Shown here piece after piece: positions 7,839 to 17,241 of a stretch of DNA of 41,654 bases. Where the stretch lies: contig CAYQLT010000021.1 in NCBI GenBank assembly GCA_964418425.1, forward strand, positions 1-41,654. The letters run 5' to 3'. A program made the position numbers and the translations under genes. The first letter of the stretch is position 1; each line of letters begins with the position of its first letter. This DNA is from CAYQLT01 sp964418425. Its GTDB lineage: Bacteria > Bacillota > Limnochordia > Limnochordales > Geochordaceae. Below the pieces are notes generated by a model that was not told where the DNA came from, did not search any database, and worked only from the letters and a program-made list of their open reading frames with translations.

Positions 7839-9404
7839 GTGAGGGTGAAAGCCCAGTTCGCGATGACGTTCAATCTTGAGAAGTGCATCGGGTGCAACAC
7901 GTGCACCGTGGCCTGCAAGAACGTCTGGACCAACCGTGAGGGCGCGGAATACATGTGGTGGAACAATGTGGAGACCAAGCCGGGCATCGGCTACCCCAAG
8001 CGATGGGAGAACCAAAACCTGTGGAAGGGGGGATGGATGAAAAATGGCGACCGCTTGCGGCTCCGGTTTGGAGGAAAGCCATACATGCTCTTCAACCTGT
8101 TCTTCAACCCCCATATGCCGGAGATGGCGGACTATTACGGGCGGGATGTGTATACCTTCACCTACGACGACTTGCACACCTCGGAGCCGAAGAGCCAGCA
8201 GCCTGTCGCCCGTCCCAAGTCCATGGTGACCGAGGAAGAAGATATCCCGCTGACGTGGAACGTCAACTGGGAGGACAACGCCGGAGGCGCTCACGTGACG
8301 GGCAAGTACGACGTGAACTTCCAGGGGATGAGCCGCCAGGAGCACGAAGCCTACCTCAAGTTTCGGGACGTCTTTTACTTCTACTTGCCCCGCATCTGCA
8401 ACCACTGCCTCAACCCTGCCTGCGTGGGAGCCTGTCCTTCGGGAGCGGCCTACAAGCGGGAAGAGGACGGAATCGTGCTCATCGACCAAACCCGGTGTCG
8501 CAACTGGCGCTACTGCATCTCCTCCTGTCCGTACAAGAAGCCTTACTACAACTGGCGCTCGGGCAAGATGGAGAAGTGCATCCTCTGTTACCCCAGGGTA
8601 GAGGTGGGGCTGCCGCCGGTCTGCTTTCACTCCTGCGTGGGCCGCATCCGTTCCTTCGGGGTGATCCTCTACGACATGGATCGAGTTCAGCAGGCGGCCC
8701 TCGCGGAAGAGAAGGATCTGGTGAGAAGCCAGCGGGAGATCATCCTGGACCCGTTCGACCCGGAGGTGGAGCGGGCGGCCCGCCAAAGCGGGATCGAGGA
8801 TGGCTGGCTGGACGCCGCCCGGCGCTCGGCACCGTACCGCTTGATCAAGGTCTGGGAACTGGCCTTGCCGCTCCATCCGGAGTTTCGCACCCTTCCCATG
8901 CTCTGGTACATTCCCCCCTTGAGCCCCATCACCACCAGCGCCGGCCAGAGCTCCCCGGACGATCAGGACCTCTTTGACATGGCAAGGCCGGCCCAGGGGC
9001 CCTTGCTGTCGCTGGAGGAACTGGACAAGTTCCGGATTCCTCTGCGGTATCTGGCCAATTTGTTCGCCGCCGGCAACGAGGAGGAGGTCAGGAAGTCGTT
9101 GCGCCGCCAGCTTGCGGTTCGCCACTACGAGCGGAGCTTGCGGGTGGACGGCAAGCCGAACCTCGAAGTGCTGCGCCAGGTGGGGCTGAGCGAAGAGGAC
9201 GCCAGGGGCATCGTGCGGGCGCTCTCTTTGGCCTTCTACCAGGAGCGCTTCGTGGTGCCCACCACCAAGCGCGAGAAGGCGGATTTGAGCCCGTACACGG
9301 AGCGGGGGTTCGCCGGCTTTGCGGAGATGACCCTCTCAAGCCCGCTGGCGAGGCGCAGGAGCTATCACCGGGCGTACCATACGCCGGAAAAGAAGTACGA
9401 GTGA
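7839..9404 (+). CDS. narH: Respiratory nitrate reductase, beta (iron-sulfur) subunit
   Basis: The 521-residue product is the electron-wiring subunit between NarI haems and NarG. The cysteine groups are CIGCNTCTVACKNVW near residue 16, CNHCLNPACVGACPSG, and CRNWRYCISSCPYKK, in which Trp replaces a Cys as in NarH proteins that carry a [3Fe-4S] cluster. CILCYP and CFHSC follow. The total is consistent with three [4Fe-4S] and one [3Fe-4S] clusters. Length is close to E. coli NarH (512). GTG 7839 is preceded by GGGAGG with 8 nt spacing. The stop overlaps the narJ start (GTGA). Confidence 0.97.
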   Translation: MRVKAQFAMTFNLEKCIGCNTCTVACKNVWTNREGAEYMWWNNVETKPGIGYPKRWENQNLWKGGWMKNGDRLRLRFGGKPYMLFNLFFNPHMPEMADYYGRDVYTFTYDDLHTSEPKSQQPVARPKSMVTEEEDIPLTWNVNWEDNAGGAHVTGKYDVNFQGMSRQEHEAYLKFRDVFYFYLPRICNHCLNPACVGACPSGAAYKREEDGIVLIDQTRCRNWRYCISSCPYKKPYYNWRSGKMEKCILCYPRVEVGLPPVCFHSCVGRIRSFGVILYDMDRVQQAALAEEKDLVRSQREIILDPFDPEVERAARQSGIEDGWLDAARRSAPYRLIKVWELALPLHPEFRTLPMLWYIPPLSPITTSAGQSSPDDQDLFDMARPAQGPLLSLEELDKFRIPLRYLANLFAAGNEEEVRKSLRRQLAVRHYERSLRVDGKPNLEVLRQVGLSEEDARGIVRALSLAFYQERFVVPTTKREKADLSPYTERGFAGFAEMTLSSPLARRRSYHRAYHTPEKKYE

Positions 9405-10027
9405 GCGGGCGAAAGGGCATGGGAGAGGGGATGAGCCCCGAGGAGATGAGCAGGGTGCTGGCCCGGGCGTATTGGCTTGTGGGCGAGCTTTGGTGCAGCC
9501 CTCAAGACGTGCAGGCAGGTGGGCTGAAAGACCAGGCGCAAGAGGTGGTGGCCGATCTGGCTTCCCGGAATCCCGAGGTCGCCTCTCGCCTTTCTCGATT
9601 TCTCGCCCACTATCCGCCCGCCGAAGAGCGCTACGTGGAACTCTTCGAGCTGAACCCCCTCTGCCCGCTCTACCTGGGAAGCCACGTGTTCGAAGAACCC
9701 AAGACGTGCGCGCAGGCGGCGGTTTCTGATCGAAACGAGTACATGCTGGAACTGATCGGGGTCTACAAGCACTTCGGATTGGCCCTGAAGGGGCGAGAGC
9801 TGCCGGATTACCTTCCCCTGATGGTGGAGGCGCTCGCCCTCACGGCACAGACTCAAGACCCGCTGCGGGCTAAGTTCATCGAGGAGTACATCCTACCCTT
9901 CTTGCCGGCCCTGCGCTCCAAGCTGCAGGCCCTGCAGACCCCCTACGTGCACCTTCTGGACGCTCTGGAGGGCCTGCTGCGCTGGGAGCGGGAGGCACAG
10001 ATGAGGCAGGTGGCAAGCTGTGGTTGA
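9401..10027 (+). CDS. narJ: Nitrate reductase molybdenum cofactor assembly chaperone
   Basis: This 208-residue cytoplasmic helical protein lies between narH and narI, the invariant position of NarJ. It contains the NarJ/TorD-type segment YVELFELNPLCPLYLGSHVFEE, followed by the helical block with ELIGVYKHFGLALKGRELPDYL. NarJ binds the apo-alpha subunit until molybdenum cofactor and clusters are inserted, and is not part of the final enzyme. The frame starts at GTG 9401, overlapping the narH stop. Internal ATGs at 9419 and 9431 are possible alternatives, the latter preceded by GAGAGGGG. The 3' end overlaps narI by 8 bp. Confidence 0.93.
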   Translation: MSGRKGMGEGMSPEEMSRVLARAYWLVGELWCSPQDVQAGGLKDQAQEVVADLASRNPEVASRLSRFLAHYPPAEERYVELFELNPLCPLYLGSHVFEEPKTCAQAAVSDRNEYMLELIGVYKHFGLALKGRELPDYLPLMVEALALTAQTQDPLRAKFIEEYILPFLPALRSKLQALQTPYVHLLDALEGLLRWEREAQMRQVASCG

Positions 10028-10718
10028 CTATTTCTTCTTCGTCGGGCTCCCGTACGTGGCGCTGGTGCTGTTCATCGGCGGCTCCATCTATCGGGCCTTT
10101 ACGGGCCTCAAGAGCCGGTATCGGGGGAGGTGGAACTGGAGCGCGTACGGGGATTTCTTGTGGACAACGCGATCCACGGGCTTTTTCGGGCGAGCTTCCA
10201 TCGGGCCTGCGACGCTGTGCCTGCACTGGGGCCTCATCACTCTGGTGGTGGCCCACATCCTGGGATTTCTGGGGGGCGGGCTCAACTCGCCCTCTTTGGT
10301 GGAGTTCTTCCGGTGGGTGGGGATGGTGGGCGGGATCCTGCTCTTGTACGGGGCGTCGTGGGCCTTGGTGCGCAGGGTCAGCAAGCCGCAGCTTCGGGCC
10401 ATGAGCACGGTGGAGGATTACCTGGTGCTGGCCTTCCTCATTGCCATCAGCGGGCTGGGCTTGTATACCTCGGCCGTGCAGCTCGTCTTCGGGCTGTCGT
10501 ACGGGGTGGGGCCCTGGCTGTACAGCCTGCTGACGCTGCAGCCGGCGCCCGCCTTGCTGAGCAACTTCCCGCTGCTGGCGAAGCTTCATCTCATCTTGAA
10601 CTTCCTGTTTTTCGCCTACTTCCCCTTTACGAAGCTCGTTCACATGCTGAGCTATCCCTTCGGCTACATCACCCGACCCTACGTCTCCATGCGAAAGCTC
10701 GCGGCCCTCAAGAGATGA
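10020..10718 (+). CDS. narI: Respiratory nitrate reductase, gamma (cytochrome b) subunit
   Basis: The product has 232 residues and five predicted membrane helices. It oxidises quinol and passes electrons through two b haems to NarH. The two haem-ligand pairs are intact with E. coli spacing: His69 and His79 (LHWGLITLVVAH, 10 apart) and His190 and His208 (HLILNFLFFAYFPFTKLVH, 18 apart). It starts at GTG 10020, inside the end of narJ. The C-terminal tail (YITRPYVSMRK) resembles the NarI cytoplasmic end that contacts NarGH. It is followed by 102 bp of repeat-rich spacer before narK. Confidence 0.96.
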   Translation: MVDYFFFVGLPYVALVLFIGGSIYRAFTGLKSRYRGRWNWSAYGDFLWTTRSTGFFGRASIGPATLCLHWGLITLVVAHILGFLGGGLNSPSLVEFFRWVGMVGGILLLYGASWALVRRVSKPQLRAMSTVEDYLVLAFLIAISGLGLYTSAVQLVFGLSYGVGPWLYSLLTLQPAPALLSNFPLLAKLHLILNFLFFAYFPFTKLVHMLSYPFGYITRPYVSMRKLAALKR

Positions 10719-10732
10719 AGCGCCGCACCAGA

Positions 10733-10843
10733 ATAGGGGAAGCCGGATCAAACGGGTCAGCGGGGCGAGATAGAGGCAGCCGATTGGAACGGGTCAGGCG
10801 GCCAGGATAGGGGGAGCCCGATGGATGGGCTGAGGGGAAGTCC
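10733..10843 (+). repeat. Three imperfect 37-bp tandem repeats spanning the narK start
   Basis: Units begin at 10733, 10770 and 10807. Each opens with ATAG-(G/A)-GG and then AGCC or AGCCC. The first two share AACGGGTCAG, where the third has ATGGGCTGAG. The third copy contains the narK ribosome site (GGGGGAG) and ATG start codon, so the repeat units are in effect degenerate copies of a translation initiation region. Confidence 0.6.
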
Positions 10844-12134
10844 CAACCAGGGTCTTTTTGCCGCCACCCTGGGCTTCTTCGTGGGCTTTTCGGCGGTGGC
10901 GCTCTTTGGCCCGACGGCCATGCGCCTGAAGGAGGCTTTGGGGCTGAGCCCGGTGGAGGTCGGGCTTTTGGTGGCGGCGCCGGCGCTCTCGGGCTCGCTT
11001 CTGCGGGTTCCGTTTGGCGCCTGGGTTGATGCGGTCGGAGGCCGAAAGCCCTTCCTGGTTTTGTTGGGGCTCTCCCTGGCGGGCATGACGGGCCTGGCCG
11101 CTGTGGTTCGGCTGGTGGATCCCGACGGCCTTTCCCGGGCAGCCTATCCGGTGCTGCTGGGTCTGGGGGTTTTGTGCGGCTGCGGGATCGCCACCTTCTC
11201 CGTGGGCATCGGGCAGGTCACCTATTGGTTTCCTCACAACCGCCAGGGGCGGGCGCTGGCGGTGTACGCGGGGGTGGGCAACCTGGCGCCCGGCATCTTC
11301 TCGCTGATGCTGCCGCTGGCGCTCGAGAGGTGGGGCCTGGCGGGGGCCTATGTGGCGTGGCTGGCGCTTCTGGCGGCGGGGACAGGAGTCTATGCCCTGA
11401 CGGGCGCCGACGCCTGGTACTTTCAGCTGCGCCGCCAGGGGGTTGCGCCCGCCGAGGCCCGCCGGCGGGCGGCGCAGTTCGGCCAGGAGTTCTTTCCGTC
11501 GGAGGCTGTCTCCGAGAGCCTGCGGGTGTCCGCTCGCAACTGGCGAACCTGGGCGCTGGTGTGCGTCTATTTCACCACCTTTGGGGGCTTTGTCGCGCTG
11601 ACCGCCTGGCTTCCCACCTACTGGTCCTCCTTCCTGGGCGTCAGCCTGGTGGGCGCCGGAGCGCTCACCGCCCTTTACTCGCTGCTGACGTCGTCCGTGC
11701 GGATCCTGGGAGGCGTCATGGCGGACGCTCTGGAGGAAGGGGGTGCCAACACCGCCATCCTGGCTCTCCTCATCATGCTCAACGGTGCCCTGCTGCTCAC
11801 CACCACCGGCATCTTTCAGGTGGCCGTGCCCGGCATACTCTTGATGGCGCTGGGGATGGGGATCTGCAACGCGTCGGTCTTCCGGCTGGTGCCCCAGACG
11901 GTGCCCCAGGCGGTCGGCGGGGCGGCCGGCTGGGTGGGCGGGCTCGGGGCCCTGGGCGGCTTTGTCATCCCTCCCATCATGGGCTTTGCCGTCACCCGCC
12001 ACGGCTCCACGGGATACCCGCTGGGCTTCATCACCTTCGTGGTCCTGGCGCTGGCCTCCCTGGCGCTGGTCTGGGTGCTCAAGTACAGCCGCGCTCGCTC
12101 TCCCCAGCTGGAGAGAAGCGGCGTCGCCGAGTAG
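10821..12134 (+). CDS. narK: Nitrate/nitrite MFS transporter
   Basis: The 437-residue product has about 12 membrane helices. The NarK/NasA family blocks are recognisable: SLLRVPFGAWVDAVGGRKP (the loop 2-3 MFS motif), GIATFSVGIGQVTYWFPHNRQGRALAVYAGVGNLAPG, which covers the first nitrate-signature region, and SSVRILGGVMADALE with GAAGWVGGLGALGGFVIPP in the second half. It imports nitrate and/or exchanges it for nitrite for the adjacent NarGHI enzyme. ATG 10821 follows GGGGGAG by 4-5 nt. It is co-directional with narI and probably in the same transcript. No strong terminator is evident after it. Confidence 0.95.
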   Translation: MDGLRGSPNQGLFAATLGFFVGFSAVALFGPTAMRLKEALGLSPVEVGLLVAAPALSGSLLRVPFGAWVDAVGGRKPFLVLLGLSLAGMTGLAAVVRLVDPDGLSRAAYPVLLGLGVLCGCGIATFSVGIGQVTYWFPHNRQGRALAVYAGVGNLAPGIFSLMLPLALERWGLAGAYVAWLALLAAGTGVYALTGADAWYFQLRRQGVAPAEARRRAAQFGQEFFPSEAVSESLRVSARNWRTWALVCVYFTTFGGFVALTAWLPTYWSSFLGVSLVGAGALTALYSLLTSSVRILGGVMADALEEGGANTAILALLIMLNGALLLTTTGIFQVAVPGILLMALGMGICNASVFRLVPQTVPQAVGGAAGWVGGLGALGGFVIPPIMGFAVTRHGSTGYPLGFITFVVLALASLALVWVLKYSRARSPQLERSGVAE

Positions 12135-12234
12135 CGCCCGAGCGCCCTCGTCCCCGTCCTCCCGAACTCCCTCTGGCAGGCGACGGCGCCGCCTGGGCCG
12201 CCGGCCTGGTGGCTGCATGGCACGGGCGGCGCAC

Positions 12235-12472
12235 TGCTGACCCCGTAGCCGCCTTGGCGGAACACCTCAACGAGCTGCTTGTGCCAGCGTACGTAGCCCT
12301 TGTCGAAGAGCGGGTCTACGTGAGTTGGGAAGCTCCGCAGCCCGCCTCCTACCGCTCGGACGTGAACGGAGTGCGGCCCCATGGTCAGGCAGAGACACCA
12401 CGGCAGCCTGTGGTCGCGCTCCGACCGGCGGAGCCGATTCGCGTCGCGCTGGCGCTCCCCGAGGAGGTTTGA
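12235..12472 (+). pseudogene. Relic of a DUF4058-family gene
   Basis: One frame reads DPVAALAEHLNELLVPAYVALVEERVYVSWE and continues to QPVVALRPAEPIRVALALPEEV before a stop at 12470-12472. This resembles the N-terminal part of DUF4058 proteins, where a stretch ending in A-R-(I/V)-E-E-R-V-Y-V precedes the body. The normal start (a P-F-P-G-M-D-P motif) and the C-terminal half are both missing. The function of the family is unknown. Confidence 0.4.
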
Positions 12473-12865
12473 TGCCGGCCCTACGGGGGAGGCCAAGACT
12501 GACAGCCGACCGGGGGTTCTGAGACGGATCCCGCTTCCGGGCGTGGGCCACGAACAGGATTGCTCGATCAACGTCCTGCCCATTTGCAATCCAACAGGGG
12601 AGGTTATAGAGTCGTGCGGGCGCAAGCGGTTCTGGTCTGCGTGCAGGTGGACGACATCGAGCCCTAAGCTGACCGGGGCAGGATGGGACCCCGAGCAGGC
12701 GTCGGCAAGGGGCCCGGCGCGGGCGGGGCACCGACGGGCGGCTGCACGTCGGTTCGCCCGGCCCGCTATCGGTTCTATGTGGTCGCCGCAAGGGAGCTCG
12801 GCCACCGGCCGGTCTCTTCTCAGGTCGGACGAGTTTCCCAACGAAGAGGCCGTTCCATGGGAGGA
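12473..12865. other. Gene-poor relic DNA
   Basis: No supportable gene is visible in these 393 bases. Short frames on both strands carry pieces that look protein-like (for example YRVVRAQAVLVCVQVDDIEP on the plus strand, ending near 12667), but none is long enough to assign. It is probably decayed sequence continuous with the DUF4058 relic. Confidence 0.4.
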
Positions 12866-13756
12866 TCACCCCGAGTCGGGCTGCTCAGGCGTTTCGTCCA
12901 TCCACCGGCCGTCCTGGAATACGAGCACACCCATGGAACGCGCGGTATCCAAGGCCTCCGCATCGATGGAGTGCCCGAAGACGCAGCCCCGGGCGTCGAA
13001 CCCGACCCGCCTCAAATACTGCGCCCGCCGAGCCGCCCTCACCACATCGGAGACCTGGACGTGGCCAGAGACCTCGACCACCAGGTAGACGTCCGGGCGG
13101 TCGGCAGGCTCACCAGGGGCTCGGCCGACCACTACCCAATCGGCCTCGCTCCAGTCATCGAGCTCCTTCGCCGTCAGGTGAGGCTCAAGTACGTCCTCCA
13201 GCTCCCCAGGCTGCAGCGCCTTGGCCTTGCGCAGGACCCGCCGCACGTACGACGGCGCCTTCCTGCCGAACTCGGCTTCCAGTATCTGACCGGCCAGGTT
13301 ACCCACCCGACTTGTTAGCCGTCCCACCGACTGGGCCAAAGCCTGCATCTGCACGGTCAAAGCCTGCACCTGGGCGGCCAAGGCTTCGAGCCGAGCCTCC
13401 GTGCGCCGCTGCGCCTCGGCCAGGGCTTCCAGCCGGGCCTCGGTGCGCTGCTGCGCTTCGGCCAGGGCATCGACCCGGGCGGTCAGGGCTTCCAGCCGGG
13501 CCTCGGTGCGCTGTTGCGCTTCGGCCAGGGCATCGACCCGGGCGGTCAGGGCTTCCAGCCGGGCCTCGGTACGCTGCTGCGCCTGGGCAAGGGTCTCGAC
13601 GCTGGCCGTAAGGCGTGCGAACCCCGCTTCCATCGCCGCGCGCATGCGCGCAATTTCACCGGTTTCGAGTTCATGACGCAGTTGCGCGATGCGCTCGGCT
13701 ACCACCGCCTCCGCGATGGAGCGCATTTGTGCCTCATCCATCATCCGCTCAAACAC
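12866..13756 (-). CDS. Coiled-coil protein with PD-(D/E)XK-like C-terminal domain
   Basis: The product has 296 residues. Residues ~30-150 are a long heptad-type coiled coil built on a 21-residue repeat (ALTARVDALAEAQQRTEARLE and variants). The C-terminal ~130 residues (from AEFGRKAPSYVRRVL to the end) resemble the DUF3782-like nuclease-fold domain of thermophile coiled-coil proteins: a DVYLVVEVSG strand with acidic residues, then DVVRAARRAQYLRRVG and a GVLVFQDG end. The usual E-x-K is E-V-S here, so catalysis is doubtful. It starts at GTG 13756; ATG 13744 is an alternative. It lies downstream, on the same strand, of the broken restriction helicase. No function is established. Confidence 0.7.
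   Translation of the reverse strand: MFERMMDEAQMRSIAEAVVAERIAQLRHELETGEIARMRAAMEAGFARLTASVETLAQAQQRTEARLEALTARVDALAEAQQRTEARLEALTARVDALAEAQQRTEARLEALAEAQRRTEARLEALAAQVQALTVQMQALAQSVGRLTSRVGNLAGQILEAEFGRKAPSYVRRVLRKAKALQPGELEDVLEPHLTAKELDDWSEADWVVVGRAPGEPADRPDVYLVVEVSGHVQVSDVVRAARRAQYLRRVGFDARGCVFGHSIDAEALDTARSMGVLVFQDGRWMDETPEQPDSG
13425..13613 (-). repeat. 63-bp in-frame tandem repeat encoding the coiled coil
   Basis: Copies start at 13425, 13488 and 13551 (exact 63-bp offset; the first two nearly identical, the third more diverged). Each encodes one 21-residue, three-heptad unit. Unit-number changes would lengthen or shorten the rod without changing frame. Confidence 0.85.
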
Positions 13757-14001
13757 CCTTTCGGACCCTTGCAGGCGGACACCGGCTGGCTGTGGGTGCC
13801 ACTCTATTCTACTTGATCAGCGCCCCGCGACCAAAGGGCAAAAAGGCACCGGGTTTTGCCTCGTAGCAGCCAGGCCCCATCACGGTCTACCTCTTCCAGG
13901 GGTTTCGCGGGCCGACCCGCTCGGGTCCGGGGGGTCGCTTCCGGCCGTCCGCCATGGCCTGAGATCCCTGATGCCACTGGTTCGACGGGCTCCGCCCTGG
14001 C

Positions 14002-16641
14002 TCAGATGAGCCTCGCAGCAACACCCATCAGTTCCCGCACGGCCTCCGCCAGGGACTCGGAAACCTGTGCGGGTACACGTACCATCCCGTACGCCCATCG
14101 GCCGCACGCCCGCTCGCTTGCGTCGTTGTTGACCGCTGCGACCCAGCGCCTGGCCCCGGCGGCCTTCGCCTCGGCGCGTTCGTCTCGACCGCCTTTGACC
14201 TCCAGGATGAGCGTGCCGGGGTCCTGGCCGTCCTCGTGAAGGCGGACCAGGAAATCGGGAACGTACTCGTACCGCTCACCTTGCCAGGTGCAGGGGAGGG
14301 CGAAGCCGAGATGGTCGTTCTTCACGTAGCATCGGACGAAGGGACTCGTCTCCAGGTATATAGAATGCGGCGCTTTGCTCCCAGCGTTCGGTATCCGCCA
14401 CCACAGCGCTGACGTGGGACTTCTCCGCCGGCCACACCGGCCGGGTGGTGTAGAAATCGACGTCCGCCGTGGATCCGAACCTCCGGTGCCGCTCGTAGAG
14501 GGGCAACTCCGGATCCCGGCCGGATGACGGCTCGGGAACGACGGCGTCCACCAGGGTGGCCACGGCCCATGTGTAGTAAGGGTCGAGGAACACATCCCGC
14601 GGATCCGCACGTCCGCGTAGCTCCACCCGCTTATGCAGGAATTGCCGAACCACATCCAGCGCCTGGGGAAATAGAACGTGGACCGGCACGCGGGTCGCGG
14701 GCCCGAGGCTGAACCGGCGCGTGACCTCCTCGGCCAGCTGGAACTCCAGCTCCGGAAGGCGCTTCGTCGCCCGCCAGGCGGCCAAGTCTGCGTCGCTCGC
14801 CCGGCCTGGCCCCCAAAGGGAAAGTCGCCCGGAAACAGGGCTTGAGAGACCCTTCATTCGGACCGTATCGGGGATGTGATCGGGATCGACCGTGAGCGGC
14901 GGCACCCGGCTCCAGTCGACAGCAATCCGGCCCTTCGCCGCCACGACGTATCCCTCCACACGCGGGAAGCGAATCTCCAGATGTCTGCGCTCTGGCAGGG
15001 CGCGTACGTGATGGACGGGCTTGGGCGGCCTGGGGCTCGCCGGCCGCGCTTTGAACGGGATGAGTTCAAAGGGCACGCTGTAAACCTGCGCGACCTCTTC
15101 GGCATGAAGGTCATGGTACTGTCTGCGCCGAAGCCCTCGGCCGACCACCTGTTCGCAGAGAAGTTGGGATTCGAAAGGCCGCAGGCCGGCTGTGTGCGTA
15201 ACGTTGGCCGCATCCCAGCCTTCCGTCAGCATGGCGACACTGACGATGCAGCGCACGTCTCGGCCAAGCGGTACAGCCGGGTCCAGCCGGGAGGTGCCCT
15301 GCTCGCGGGCGCGGGCATTCCAACGCGCACAGATTCACCCATTCCGCCGACGGAGCACCTGCAGGCCACTCCGTCTTGCCCACGGTGGCAAGGACGTAAC
15401 GCAGGCGAAGCTCCTCGTCGTTTCGGCCGATGCCCGTCTCGATGGACTCGACCACCTTGGAGTCGATCCGTACCGTGTACTCACGTCCCGGGGGGTTGGC
15501 AAATTCGGGTATGGCCCCCCCTTTGCTCAACCACTCGAAAACTACCTGGGCCAGAGCCGTGTCCCGGCAGACAACGATGAAGACCGGAGGTACGGCCCTT
15601 CCGTCCCGCTGCCACTGGGCAAAGGTCTCTCGCCACAGTCCCGCCAGTTGCACCAAGGGCGGCTGGGCATACCACAGGATGGCCTCCGGCTTGATTTGGC
15701 CCCGGCGCCCGCCGCGTTCACCTGGGGTCAAGCATTCCTCGCCGCCGTTGTTCGCTCCCGGTTTGCCGCTCGCCGGCTCACCTGCCGTCCCCCGCCGGTA
15801 GGCGTGGTGGGCCTCGTCGTTGATGACCAGGATGTTGCGGCGGTGGGCCGCCGCCTCACCCAGGACGCGACGCACCAGTGCGGCGTCGGATTCGAGCCCG
15901 CGCTTGACCACCCGAGCGCTGTCCTGCCCGACTCGGTCGGCCGGTACCAGGTCGCGTATCCGGTAGAGGCTCTCCTCGCCCAGGTTCGGGTCAAGGGCGC
16001 GGGCCAGTTGCTCACGGATGGTCACATTGGGGCAGACCACGAGAACCGTGTCGGAAAAGCGTTTATCCGTGCGGTCGGCTACCTTGTTGAGCACACTCCG
16101 GGCGATGAGCATGGCCATGACCGTCGTCTTACCGGTCCCCGTAGCCATCTTGCAGGCGTAGCGGCGAAACGCCCTGTAACCTGCTGCCCGGCCATCCGGC
16201 CCCGGCTCGTCCAGGGGAACCTCGATCCCCTGCCTATAGTCGGCTCGGGCCTCGGCGAGGAAGATAATGGTCTCGGTGGCCTCGCGCTGGCAGAAAAAGA
16301 GCTTCCGCTCCCGCTCCGGGTAGTTCCAATACCGCAAGAGATCGACGGTGATCCGGGTACAATCGGGATATCCCTTTTGTTGCCACTGCTTCACGAGACC
16401 GCGCAGGCGGTTGGCCGGCTCCGATCTCGGCAAGTAGGCCCTCGGCGTAATCCCGTTCGCCCCGGGGGTCCCACGAGAGTGAGGGGTCCAGGCTCTTGTC
16501 GTAGCGGTACGTGGCCGGGGGCTTGCGATAGCGGAATTGCGCCTGGACGCCGACGTCCGGACGCACAGGGTGTCGGGAGGACGTGTGGTTGTATCGCTCC
16601 ACCTGAACCGCCCTGTTTGGCGTCTTTCGACTCCTTGCCAA
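14002..16641 (-). pseudogene. Type III restriction/DEAD-type helicase gene, broken by frameshifts
   Basis: Read leftwards, the gene encodes a helicase-nuclease of the type III Res / BPTD_3080 kind. Walker A is MATGTGKTTVMAML, the DEAH box is VINDEAHHAYR, motif VI is ESQLLCEQVVGRGLRRR, and the C-terminal nuclease region has YVPDFLVRL and LILEVKGG (the PD...E-x-K pattern). It is split over three frames. One break is at about 16430, between the N-terminal segment and RLRGLVKQWQQKGYP; one at about 15325, before NARAREQGTSRLD; one at about 14355, in a TATATA run within AAFY/YLETSP. The N-terminal piece (ARSRKTPNRAVQVERYNH, then YRYDKSLDPSLSWD) looks like the beginning of the partner adenine methyltransferase, so part of the mod gene may be fused by deletion. 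TTG 16641 has AGGAGG upstream. Confidence 0.8.
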
Positions 16642-16806
16642 CGGGGCCACCTCCTGGTGTTGCTGCCGACATCGTTCGGCGCCCGTGGTCGGTTTCCTAC
16701 GACTGGCGGCGAACAAGTCAGGCGCGGGGCCCGGGAGGGGCTCGGGTGCAAACCGCGAAAGGGAGCAGGTCAAGGCTTGACTCCGAATCCGGTCTGGAAA
16801 GAGGTC

Positions 16807-17241
16807 TTACGGCACGGGAAGGGCCATTCCCTCGCCTCGTGCTGCGAGGAGTAACCTCTGGTCGAACGTGAGGAGGCCAAGTTCCGGCAGTTGCTCGCGA
16901 AGGGTGCGCACCGCTGCCAGGTGCCACAGGTCCGCTCCTCGCAAGGGCCACTTCCTCGCCAGTTGACTGACGAGATCCCAAGATGGGGTGATATGGAGCC
17001 GGCGCCAGGGCCCTAAAGACAAGGCCTCGGACGCTACATCGACCAGCGACTCGGCCACCACCCGCTCGCGCCGGATTCTCTCGATCACCGCGTGCACCTC
17101 CGCCCATGCCAGGCTCGATAGGAAATGAACGGCTCCCCTCCGAGACCACTCGATAGCCAACGCCGAGTGCTCATCGGTGAACAACGCCGAGAGCACGGCG
17201 GAGGCGTCCCAGTAGATCGCAGCCTGGTGTGCCGAGGCCAT
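16807..17241 (-). CDS. vapC: PIN-domain toxin, VapC family
   Basis: The 144-residue product starts with IYWDASAVLSALF, the first PIN-domain Asp (D12), followed by LAWAEVHAV (E48) and GADLWHLAAV, with a later LLTFDQRL. These are the acidic residues that bind Mg2+ in PIN ribonucleases, so an intact endoribonuclease toxin is predicted. The ATG (17241-17239) overlaps the antitoxin stop (TGATG), the usual coupling of antitoxin-toxin pairs. The targeted RNA is unknown. Confidence 0.88.
   Translation of the reverse strand: MASAHQAAIYWDASAVLSALFTDEHSALAIEWSRRGAVHFLSSLAWAEVHAVIERIRRERVVAESLVDVASEALSLGPWRRLHITPSWDLVSQLARKWPLRGADLWHLAAVRTLREQLPELGLLTFDQRLLLAARGEGMALPVP

Noticed and set aside
3708..9125. 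A very long (1805-residue) open frame antisense to narG and narH.
   Set aside because: High GC and codon bias of the sense genes suppress stops on the opposite strand; it has no domain content.
13400..13620. The regular repeats looked at first like a CRISPR or minisatellite array.
   Set aside because: There are no unique spacers; the repeats are contiguous, 63 bp, in frame and encode coiled-coil heptads.
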